From Myxococcales bacterium (GTDB taxonomy: Bacteria; Myxococcota_A; Polyangia; Nannocystales; Nannocystaceae): a stretch of DNA of 64,000 nucleotides. Location of the stretch: assembly GCA_020633335.1 (NCBI GenBank), contig JACKDU010000002.1, positions 186,001 through 250,000 on the forward strand. Direction: 5' to 3'. A program made the translations under genes and the position numbers. The first letter of the stretch is position 1, and the number at the start of each line of letters is the position of its first letter. The notes beneath the pieces were generated by a model. That model was not told the DNA's origin and did no database searches. It saw only the letters and a list, made by a program, of their open reading frames with translations. This document shows positions 28,654 through 36,076 of the stretch, piece by piece.

Positions 28654-30663
28654 CTAGCGGCGGCGGCGGACGAGGCCGAAGAGGGCGAGCGAGAGGAGGC
28701 CGAGGAGCCCCTGCCGGCCGCCCTCCGCGTCCGCCCGGCAGCCGCAGCCGTCCTCATCGAGGACCTCGCCGCCGCTGGTCGCCGAGTCGGTGCCTGTGGT
28801 GTCGCCGGTGCTCCCCCCGCTCGCCGCGGTCGACGCGGTCGTCGCCGAGGTCGTCGCCCCGCCGGTGCCACTCGCCGAGTCCGAGGTCCCGCTCGCGTCG
28901 GTGGTCCCGCCCGTGCTCGCCCCCGTGGTCTCGCCGCCGGTCGAGACCCCGCCGGTGGTCGCGTCGGTGGTCCCGGTGCCGACGTCGGTGGTCGTCCCGT
29001 CGGTGTCGGTCGTCGTGCCGGTGGTCCCCGCCTCGATCAGGCAGGTCGCCGAGCAGCCGTCCCCGTCCTCGGTGTTGGCGTCGTCGCACTCCTCGACGCC
29101 CTCCTGGACGAAGCCGTCGCCGCAGGCCGCCGGCTGGCAGAATGAGGTGCAGGCGTCGGTGTCGACGTCGTTGCCGTCGTCGCAGCCCTCGATCCCCTCC
29201 TGGACGAAGCCGTCGCCGCAGGCCGCGAGCGCGCAGGCCGACGTGCAATCGTCGGTGTCGATGTCGTTGCCGTCATCGCAGGCCTCGACCCCGTCCTGGA
29301 CGAAGCCGTCGCCGCAGGCCGCCGGCTGGCAGAGCGAGGTGCACTCGTCGGTGTCGATGTCGTTGCCGTCGTCGCAGCCCTCGAGGCCCTGGAGGATCTT
29401 GCCGTCGCCGCAGCAGCTCGGCAGCTCGAGCTTGAGGATCGCCTCGACCGCGCCGTTGCCGTCGTCGATGTCGACCTCGACGTAGACGAAGCCGTCGGTG
29501 AAGAGATCGAGGCCGGGGCCGATCCCGGACGAGGCGTTGAAGTCGGTGACCGTGAAGTCGCCGACCCCGTCGTCGTCGACGTCGATCTCGTCGCCGGTGT
29601 GGAGGACGACCTTCGACTCGTCGATCGCCGCGGCGTCGCAGGCGTAGAAGAGGACCTCGTTGCCGCCGGTGTAGCCCCAGAGGTGGACCGCCGAGTCGAT
29701 GTCCGAGATGCTCAGGGCGTTGACCGTCGCGGCGTTGAGGAGGGTGACGCCGGCGATCTGGTCGCCCTCGCGGATCTGGATCTGGCCGTTGTAGGCGATG
29801 AAGTGATCGGTCGCGCCGTCGCCGTCGGTGTCGCCGGAGAAGAGGTAGTTGCCCGCCTTGTTGATCGACGGCACCCCGAAGTTGTCCCAGTTGTCGCCGG
29901 TCCCGTTCGGCGAGGCCTCGCGGGCGACGATCATCCCGTCGACCAGGAGCGCGCCGTCGTTGACCGTCGAGCCGGTGTCGAAGAGGACCTCGTGGATGTG
30001 GTGGCTGCCGTCGCTCGCGATCTCGTAGTCGAAGCCGACGCCGCTCGGCCGGTCGATCGCCAGGCCGCCGAAGACGTCGTCGGAGCGGAAGACGACCTCG
30101 ATGTTGTTGGGGTCGGCGTCGACCGCCTTGTAGAAGACCCGCGCGACCGACGAGTTGCCGCCCTGATCGTTGAAGCCGGCGACCCAGTAGACGGTGCCGT
30201 CCGGGGTCATCGTCGGCCGGCTGTGGAAGGTGGTGACCGCGTTGGCGATCCCGGCGGCGGCCTCGGTCGCCCTGGCGATCTTGCCGCTCTGCCCCCAGAC
30301 GCCGTCGGAGCCGGAGATCGACGGGCTGTAGATGAAGCCCTTCGAGCTCGCGCCCATCGTCGACTCGCCGCCCGTGAGGGTCTCGACCAGCTCATCGCTC
30401 GCCTTGAAGGCGACCCCGCCGGCGCTCCAGACGAAGGTGTCGCTCGCGCCGAGGCGGCCGGTGAAGGCGACGTCGCCGTCGCCGTCGGTGAAGGGCGAAT
30501 TGATCACCTGGACGGGCTCGTTCTCGCCGGGCGGCACGTCGCCGACCTTGACGACGACCGACGCCGGGACGATCGCAGCGTCCGCGCGCAGACCGAGGAG
30601 AGCGACCGCGGCCGCCGAGGAGAGGGTGAAGAAGGTGCGGGCGCCCGCCGAGGAGAAGATCAT
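28654..30663 (-). CDS. Surface protein with four DUF4215 Cys-rich repeats and a MYXO-CTERM-like tail
   Basis: A 669-residue protein. A signal peptide (residues 1-30) is followed by a beta-rich domain of about 380 residues with repeated HEVLFDTG/NDGALLVDG-type segments resembling propeller-like repeats. Four DUF4215 repeats then occur at about 405-545; each has CGDG, GxExCDDGN, DTDxCTxxC and AACGDG. A Thr/Gly/Ser-rich stalk of about 90 residues follows, then DEDGCGCRADAEGG, a hydrophobic helix and VRRRR. Domain order is that of an anchored myxobacterial surface or adhesion-type protein. A TAGCAT box lies 6 nt before ATG 30663. Confidence 0.85.
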   Translation of the reverse strand: MIFSSAGARTFFTLSSAAAVALLGLRADAAIVPASVVVKVGDVPPGENEPVQVINSPFTDGDGDVAFTGRLGASDTFVWSAGGVAFKASDELVETLTGGESTMGASSKGFIYSPSISGSDGVWGQSGKIARATEAAAGIANAVTTFHSRPTMTPDGTVYWVAGFNDQGGNSSVARVFYKAVDADPNNIEVVFRSDDVFGGLAIDRPSGVGFDYEIASDGSHHIHEVLFDTGSTVNDGALLVDGMIVAREASPNGTGDNWDNFGVPSINKAGNYLFSGDTDGDGATDHFIAYNGQIQIREGDQIAGVTLLNAATVNALSISDIDSAVHLWGYTGGNEVLFYACDAAAIDESKVVLHTGDEIDVDDDGVGDFTVTDFNASSGIGPGLDLFTDGFVYVEVDIDDGNGAVEAILKLELPSCCGDGKILQGLEGCDDGNDIDTDECTSLCQPAACGDGFVQDGVEACDDGNDIDTDDCTSACALAACGDGFVQEGIEGCDDGNDVDTDACTSFCQPAACGDGFVQEGVEECDDANTEDGDGCSATCLIEAGTTGTTTDTDGTTTDVGTGTTDATTGGVSTGGETTGASTGGTTDASGTSDSASGTGGATTSATTASTAASGGSTGDTTGTDSATSGGEVLDEDGCGCRADAEGGRQGLLGLLSLALFGLVRRRR

Positions 30664-30801
30664 GGGGCGATGCTAACAACGACCCCGCCGGCCCCAGCGC
30701 CGAAATCGCCGCCGAGGAGCGACGGCCCTGGGGCCGCGGAGCCGCCCTCAGCGCCGACAATTCACGGAGTTCTCGGGCGGCAGCCAGGGGGCCATGTGCG
30801 T

Positions 30802-30807
30802 TACATT
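30802..30807 (+). promoter_or_regulatory. Candidate -10 box TACATT for the amidase
   Basis: CGTTACATT ends 7 nt before GTG 30815. The alternative start ATG 30794 overlaps this box, which argues against it. Confidence 0.35.
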
Positions 30808-30814
30808 CCGCGCC

Positions 30815-32311
30815 GTGCCCGAGCTCCTCGACGCCCCCATCCACGACCTCGCCCGCAGGATCCGCGCCCGCACGCTCTCGCCGGTCGAGCTGGTGGACGC
30901 CCACATCGCCCGCATCGAGGCCGTGAACCCCCGGATCAACGCGGTGATCGCCGAGCGCTTCGCGGCCGCCCGGGAGGAGGCCGCCGCCGCCGAGGCGCAG
31001 GTGATGCGCACGAGCGACGCCGACGCCCTCCCGCCCCTCCTCGGGATCCCCTTCACGGCCAAGGAGTACATCGCCGCCGAGGGGATGCCGCTGAGCGGCG
31101 GGGTCTGGGCGCGGCGCCACGTCCGGGCCGAGCGCGACGCCGAGACGATCCGCCGCCTCCGCGGCGCCGGGGCGATCCTCGTCGGGATCACCAACGTCCC
31201 CGAGGGCGGCCTCTGGATGGAGACCTACAACGCGATCTACGGGCGCACGCGCAACCCCTGGCACCTCGGGCGGACCTGCGGGGGCTCGTCGGGCGGCGAC
31301 GGGGCGATCGTCGGCGCCGGCGGGGTCCCCTTCGCCCTCGGGGCCGACGTCGGCGGGTCGATCCGGATCCCGGCCGCCTTCTGCGGCGCGGTCGGTCACA
31401 AGCCCACCGGGCGGATGGTCCCCAACACCGGCTTCTGGCCCGAGGCCGAGGGCGAGCTCTCGGCCTACCTCGTCTGCGGCCCGATCGCCCGCTCGAGCCG
31501 CGACCTGATGCCGATCCTCAAGGTGCTCGCCGGCCCCGACGGCGCCGATCCGGTCTGCCGCCCCTGGACCCTCGGCGATCCCGACGCGGTCGATCTCCGC
31601 GACGTCGTCGTCTTCCCGGTCGAGAGCAACGGCGCGACCCGGGTCCGCCGGGTGATGCGCCAGGGGGTCCAGCGGGCCGCCGACGCGCTCGCGGCCCGGG
31701 GCGCGACGATCGCCGAGCTGAAGGCGCCGGCGATGAAGCGGGCCTTCATGATCTGGTCGTCGATGATGACCGCCGCCGGCGGCCCGAGCTACGGCGAGAT
31801 CCTCGGCGGCGACGCGCCGATGCGGCCGGGGCGCGAGCTCCTCAAGATGCTCGTCGGCCGCTCGCGCCACACCTTCCCGGCGGCGATGGTCGTCGCCGCC
31901 GAGCGGGTGACCAAGCTGATCCCGGCGCGGGTCGACGCGATGGTCGCCGCCGGCAAGGCGCTCCAGCGCGAGCTTGAGGACATCCTCGGCCCGAACGGCA
32001 TCCTCCTCCACCCGCCCTACAGCCGACCGGCGCCCCGCCACTACGGGCCGATGCTCACGCCCTTCGACTTCGTCTGCACCGGACTCTTTAATGTGCTCGA
32101 GTTCCCGTCGACGACGGTGCCGGTGGCCTTTGATCGCCACGGGCTGCCGGTCGGCGTCCAGGTGATCGGCCGCCGCGGCGACGATCACCTGACGATCGCG
32201 GTCGCCGGCGCCCTCGAGGAGGCGTTTGGGGGCTGGCGGCGGGCCGAGCCGGCGGCGCGCGGGCGAGGGGCGGCCGCCGACGCGGCCGCGGCCGCGAGCC
32301 CGGCGGCGTAG
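30815..32311 (+). CDS. Amidase-signature enzyme (fatty-acid-amide-hydrolase-like)
   Basis: A 498-residue protein. The Ser-cisSer-Lys catalytic system is visible: Lys in GIPFTAKEYIAAEG, the Gly/Ser loop CGGSSGGDGAIVGAGG with the cis-Ser, and the nucleophile Ser in GADVGGSIRIPAAFCG. GHKPTGRMVPNTGFWP and GPIARSSRDLMPIL continue the signature. Total length and LFNVLEFPSTTVPVAFD near the C-terminus fit FAAH-like amidases. It hydrolyses an amide of unknown identity. The C-terminus ends in an Ala-rich tail. Start GTG 30815 begins directly at ELLDAPIHDLARRI, where homologues start. Confidence 0.85.
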   Translation: MPELLDAPIHDLARRIRARTLSPVELVDAHIARIEAVNPRINAVIAERFAAAREEAAAAEAQVMRTSDADALPPLLGIPFTAKEYIAAEGMPLSGGVWARRHVRAERDAETIRRLRGAGAILVGITNVPEGGLWMETYNAIYGRTRNPWHLGRTCGGSSGGDGAIVGAGGVPFALGADVGGSIRIPAAFCGAVGHKPTGRMVPNTGFWPEAEGELSAYLVCGPIARSSRDLMPILKVLAGPDGADPVCRPWTLGDPDAVDLRDVVVFPVESNGATRVRRVMRQGVQRAADALAARGATIAELKAPAMKRAFMIWSSMMTAAGGPSYGEILGGDAPMRPGRELLKMLVGRSRHTFPAAMVVAAERVTKLIPARVDAMVAAGKALQRELEDILGPNGILLHPPYSRPAPRHYGPMLTPFDFVCTGLFNVLEFPSTTVPVAFDRHGLPVGVQVIGRRGDDHLTIAVAGALEEAFGGWRRAEPAARGRGAAADAAAAASPAA

Positions 32312-32699
32312 GCCGATCGCGGGCCGGGGCCGAGGGTCGAGGCTCGAGGCTCGATTGATCGGTCTGCGGATCTCACCGGGACGATCTCTCGAGCGCGTCG
32401 ATCGGAGCCGATCTCGGTGAGCCGATCTCACTGACTCGATCTCGAATTTTTCGGGACCAGGAGGTCGTCGCCTCGTGATCGGCGGATCGCCACGTCGATC
32501 GTCGGCGCCTCAGCGAAGGCACGTCGCCCGGAAAAAGGCAAAAATTTGGCCCGCTCCCGGGGACGTGGCATCTCGGTCAGGTGGTGATCGACGTCCCCTC
32601 CCAGGGCGTCGGCGGAGGTCGCCGCTGCGATCTCCGACAACGGTGCGTCACCGCGAAAGAACAACCCCCCCGATCTGCCTCCGCTACACTGTGCCCGCC
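32312..32699. other. 388-bp intergenic region upstream of the EAAAR-repeat gene
   Basis: No gene recognised. It contains clustered CGATCTC words, including the 14-bp near-perfect tandem repeat GCCGATCTCGGTGA (32407-32420) and GCCGATCTCACTGA (32421-32434), followed by CTCGATCTCGAATTTTTCG, a run of A/T unusual here. A second A/T-rich patch is GGCAAAAATTTGGCC near 32538. The far end carries the CGCTACACT promoter-like box. A regulatory role for the repeats is possible but unproven. Confidence 0.5.
32685..32690 (+). promoter_or_regulatory. Candidate -10 box TACACT
   Basis: CCGCTACACTGTGCCCGCC runs directly into ATG 32700, with a 9-nt spacer after the hexamer. The segment CGCTACACTGTGC also occurs in the gap at 15556-15568. 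Confidence 0.45.
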
Positions 32700-33719
32700 A
32701 TGGCGATACGCCCACTTCCCGGTGAGCTGCTTGCGAGCTTGCCCCGGGGGATTGATCAATCCCAGATCACCCACCACGTCCCGCTGCGCGGCGGCCCTGA
32801 CGGGCTCCTCGGCGAGACCCATCTCCTCGTCTTCGACGGGGAGCTCATCGTCGTCACCCGCGGCTCGTCGCGGGCGGAGTTCCGGCGCCTCGACCTCGAC
32901 GCCGAGGAGCGGGCGATGCTCCTCGCCGAGGGTTGGTCGGTCCAGCTGAGCCTGCCGACCGTCGGCACGCCGACCCGCTTCGACGTCGCCTCACGCGACG
33001 TGGCGACCGTCCTGGCGCTCCTCTCGGCGGTCAAGCCGGGCCAGCGCCACGGCGACGAGGACGAGCTCGAGGTCGACCTCGAGCTCGACGAGGCCAAGCC
33101 GCGGAGGCAGAGCGTTTCCGCGCAAGGCCATGGCTACGCGCAGACGCAGCTTGAGCGCGGCGTGCGAGAGATCGTCGCGCCGGCGCATGAGGTCGCGGCG
33201 GCGCGTGAGGCTGCTGCTCGTGAGGCCGCTGCTCGTGAGGCCGCTGCTCGGGAGGCTGCTGCTCGGGAGGCTGCTGCTCGCGAGGCTGCCGCCCGCGAGG
33301 CTGCTGCTCGTGAGGCTGCTGCTCGGGAGGCTGCTGCCCGCGAGGCTGCTGCTCGTGAGGCTGCTGCCCGTGAGGCTGCTGCCCGCGAGGCTGCTGCCCG
33401 CGAGGCTGCTGCCCGTGAGGCTGCTGCTCGTGAGGCTGCTGCCCGCGAGGCTGCTGCCCGTGAGGCTGCTGCTCGTGAGGCTGCTGCCCGCGAGGCTGCT
33501 GCCCGTGAGGCTGCTGCCCGTGAGGCTGCTGCTCGCGAGGCTGCTGCCCGTGAGGCTGCTCGCGAGGCCGCCGCCCGTGAGGCCGCCGCCCGTGAGGCCG
33601 CCGCCCGTGAGGCCGCCGCCCGTGAGGCCGCCGCCCGTGAGGCCGCCGCCCGTGAGGCCGCCGCCCGTCGCGAGGCCGCTGCTCGTGAGGCCGCTGCCCC
33701 GCGAGGCCGCCGCTCGTGA
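32700..33719 (+). CDS. EAAAR-repeat envelope protein, N-terminal part (frame-broken gene)
   Basis: 339 codons from ATG 32700. Residues 1-130 form a folded N-terminal domain (LPGELLASLPRGIDQSQITH, GETHLLVFDGELIVVTRGSS, MLLAEGWSVQLSLPTVG) with a Glu/Asp-rich end. From about residue 165 the chain is an almost pure run of EAAAR pentapeptides, some 30 or more, predicted to be one very long alpha-helix. The frame ends abruptly in APRGRRS after CCCC at about 33696-33699, where CCC would keep the EAAAR register. The repeats then continue in the next frame, so the real gene probably extends to 35890. The C-terminal half is described separately. Confidence 0.6.
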   Translation: MAIRPLPGELLASLPRGIDQSQITHHVPLRGGPDGLLGETHLLVFDGELIVVTRGSSRAEFRRLDLDAEERAMLLAEGWSVQLSLPTVGTPTRFDVASRDVATVLALLSAVKPGQRHGDEDELEVDLELDEAKPRRQSVSAQGHGYAQTQLERGVREIVAPAHEVAAAREAAAREAAAREAAAREAAAREAAAREAAAREAAAREAAAREAAAREAAAREAAAREAAAREAAAREAAAREAAAREAAAREAAAREAAAREAAAREAAAREAAAREAAAREAAAREAAREAAAREAAAREAAAREAAAREAAAREAAAREAAARREAAAREAAAPRGRRS

Positions 33720-33965
33720 GGCCGCCGCTCGTCGCGAGGCCGCTGCCCGCGAGGCGGCGGCTACCCGTGAGGCCGCTGCCCGCGAGGCCGCCCGCGAAAC
33801 CGCCGCTCGTGAAGCTCGCGAGCCTCGCCGCCCGCGAGGCGGCGATCCGTGAGGCCCGCGAGGCCGCCGCCCGCGAGGCCTCGATCCGTGAGGCCCGCGA
33901 GGCCGCCGCCCGCGAGGCCGCCGCACGCGAAGCCGCCGCCCGCGAGGCCGCCGCCCGCGAGGCGC
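33196..33965 (+). repeat. Degenerate 15-bp tandem array encoding EAAAR pentapeptides
   Basis: Units of the type GAGGCTGCTGCTCGT or GAGGCCGCCGCCCGT repeat for about 770 bp with variants CGC/CGT and GCT/GCC. Blocks of identical units suggest recent duplication: a GCT-rich block to about 33560, then a GCC-rich block. Occasional units lack one Ala codon or carry an extra CGC. The reading register changes twice (near 33696 and near 33826). It is a coding repeat, not a CRISPR array: there are no spacers. Confidence 0.85.
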
Positions 33966-35890
33966 TCGCCGCCGCGATCAACGCCCCCGCGGACGCCTGG
34001 CGCGCGCCGACCAGCCTCCGCGACGCCTTCGCGCGCCAGCAGGAGGACGAGCAGGCGACCGACGAGTCGCCGGCCGACACCGCGATCGGCAACCGCGACC
34101 TCCACGCTCTCGCCACCTCCTTCGCCGCCGGCGCCCCCTCGCCCGCGGCCCGGCGTCGCCCCGCGCCCGAGGCCACGCCGCCCGGACGTCAGCTGGACGC
34201 CGACGAGGCCTCCCTCTCGATCGAGCTCGATGAGGTCTTCGGCGCGCTCGACGAGTCGCCCGCCCTCGCCTCCGCGATGCCAACTCCGGTGGTCGTGACC
34301 CCCGTCGCCCCGCCGCCGCCGACGCTCGTCACCCCCATGAGCGAGGCCGACACGCCCAGCGTCACCCGACGCGGCGGCGCCCTCCGCTTCAACTTCGACG
34401 CGATCCCGGAGCCCGTGGCCCCGCCCGCGCCCGCGCCCGCGATCCACACGGCGCCCTCCCCCGCCCCGGTGATCACGCCCGAGCCCTCGGCGCCGACCCT
34501 CCGGCGTCGCACCCGGCCCGACTACGACGGCCGCGGCGCCCTCTTCGGCGACGTGCACGACGACGCGGAGCAGAGCGGCAACATCGCCCTCGCCAACTTC
34601 TTCGACGCCCACGTGCCGGCGCCGCAGGAGGACGACGTCCCCCGCCCGCGTCGGATCGTCCCGGCGACCGAGCCCGAGCTCCCGCGGGTGACGCCGACGC
34701 CGGCCGCGGTCCTCGCCCCGGAGCTCCTCGCCGCGCCCGCGCCGACGCTAGCGACCCCGGTGGCGCCGGCGCTCACGCACGAGGCCCCGTCCCTCTCCGC
34801 CGCCGCGACGCCGACCTTCGAGGTGCCCCGTCACGACGCGCCCGCGCCCTCCCTCACCGCCTTCGAGGCCCCCGCGGCCGCCGCCTCGCTCCTCCGCGAG
34901 GAGGCGCCGCACTACAGCGCGGCCCTCGAGACCGCGCCGGAGGACGCGGCCGATCCCTTCGACGGCCTCCTCGACGAGGCGCCCGCGAACCTCGATCTCG
35001 AGGCGCCAGTCGCCGCCGCCGCGGACGAGCTCGAGACCGTCGATGAGACCCCGCGCCGGAGCGCCACGCCACGCCCGAACCGCCGCCTGATCCCCTCCAA
35101 GTGGGCCCAGGAGACGGCCTCCGCCGCGGCCTCGGTGGCCGCGAGCGCGGCCTCGGCGACGGCGTCCGCCGCCTCCGCCGCGGTCGGCCGCGCCCGCACC
35201 GCGGCCTCGCGGATGCTCGATCGCCAGCGCGACCGCCAGCGCTCCCGCGTCGGCCACCCCCGCCGCAACCGCCGACGCGGTGGCGTCAGCGCGCTCCGCC
35301 CGAGCTGGACCGTCGGCGCCGCCCTGATGGTCGCCGCCCTCCTGATCTACTGGGCGCTCCCCGGCACCGACGAGGTCGCGTCCACGGTCGAGGCCCCGGT
35401 CGCCGGCAGCCAGGTCGCCGCCCCCCTCGCCGAGCTCGCCAACGAGATCCGCCTCAGCCAGCGCGACGCGGCGATCCCGGCCTCGGCCGGTCCGGGCGCG
35501 ACCCGCTCGCTCCCCGGCGAGGCCGACGACGACGTGGTGATCGACGACGAAGCCGACGCCGACGCGCCCCCCTCGGGCTCCGGCGACGCCACCCCGACGA
35601 AGGCCAAGGCCGACCGCGACTTCTACGGGATCGCCACCCTGACCGCGAGCTCACCGCAGCCCGAGCGCATGGCCCTCCGCGAGTGTCGCCCGCTCGCCGA
35701 GCGGGGCACCGAGATCCGGGTCAAGGTCGAGATCGACGAGCGCAGCGGCACCGTCCCCGAGGTCTGGGTCGGCGACTCGTCGATGGATCGCCAGCTCCGC
35801 CACTGCATCGTCCGCCAGTTCAAGAAGGCGACCTTCGAGCCCAAGGCGAAGGGCAAGCTGGTCAAGCAGCGGCTCAAGCTCCACTTCTAG
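33716..35890 (+). CDS. EAAAR-repeat envelope protein, C-terminal part: TonB/AgmX-like
   Basis: This frame becomes protein-like at about 33833, where EAAIREAREAAAREAS resumes the helical repeat; the GTG at 33716 is only its formal start. After the repeats (to about 33965) come a Pro/Ala-rich disordered region, a basic patch (DRQRDRQRSRVGHPRRNRRR) and one membrane helix (VGAALMVAALLIYWALPG, near 35310-35365). A Glu/Asp/Pro linker follows, then a C-terminal domain: RECRPLAERGTEIRVKVEID, GTVPEVWVGDSSMDRQLRHC, ATFEPK. The Cys pair and pattern match AgmX/PglI-type TonB-like C-terminal domains. Between 33700 and 33826 the repeat register lies in a third frame, so two single-base changes separate the two halves. 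Confidence 0.6.
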   Translation: MRPPLVARPLPARRRLPVRPLPARPPAKPPLVKLASLAAREAAIREAREAAAREASIREAREAAAREAAAREAAAREAAAREALAAAINAPADAWRAPTSLRDAFARQQEDEQATDESPADTAIGNRDLHALATSFAAGAPSPAARRRPAPEATPPGRQLDADEASLSIELDEVFGALDESPALASAMPTPVVVTPVAPPPPTLVTPMSEADTPSVTRRGGALRFNFDAIPEPVAPPAPAPAIHTAPSPAPVITPEPSAPTLRRRTRPDYDGRGALFGDVHDDAEQSGNIALANFFDAHVPAPQEDDVPRPRRIVPATEPELPRVTPTPAAVLAPELLAAPAPTLATPVAPALTHEAPSLSAAATPTFEVPRHDAPAPSLTAFEAPAAAASLLREEAPHYSAALETAPEDAADPFDGLLDEAPANLDLEAPVAAAADELETVDETPRRSATPRPNRRLIPSKWAQETASAAASVAASAASATASAASAAVGRARTAASRMLDRQRDRQRSRVGHPRRNRRRGGVSALRPSWTVGAALMVAALLIYWALPGTDEVASTVEAPVAGSQVAAPLAELANEIRLSQRDAAIPASAGPGATRSLPGEADDDVVIDDEADADAPPSGSGDATPTKAKADRDFYGIATLTASSPQPERMALRECRPLAERGTEIRVKVEIDERSGTVPEVWVGDSSMDRQLRHCIVRQFKKATFEPKAKGKLVKQRLKLHF

Positions 35891-36061
35891 CCGGCGACCG
35901 ACGCCGGTCCGCGAACGCGCGGCGCGGGGCTCTCCCGGGCCGCGCGCGTCGTTGGTGCCTCTGGACCCCGCCCCGCTCCCCCAGATCGCCCGCGGGGGCG
36001 CAGATCGTCCGGCGCCCGCCCGCGTTGACGGCCCTGCGCGCGCCCCCCGGCGCCGATCGAG

Positions 36062-36067
36062 TAGGAT
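36062..36067 (+). promoter_or_regulatory. Candidate -10 box TAGGAT
   Basis: GAGTAGGAT ends 9 nt before ATG 36077, following the spacing rule of the other TAnnnT boxes. Confidence 0.35.
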
Positions 36068-36076
36068 GACCGCCGC

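Noticed and set aside
30794..32311. ATG 30794 as the amidase start
   Set aside because: It overlaps the TACATT promoter-like box and adds only MCVTFRA before the conserved start; GTG 30815 fits better.
33196..33965. CRISPR-like appearance of the regular repeat
   Set aside because: There are no unique spacers; 15-bp units are contiguous and encode EAAAR in frame. No cas genes are nearby.
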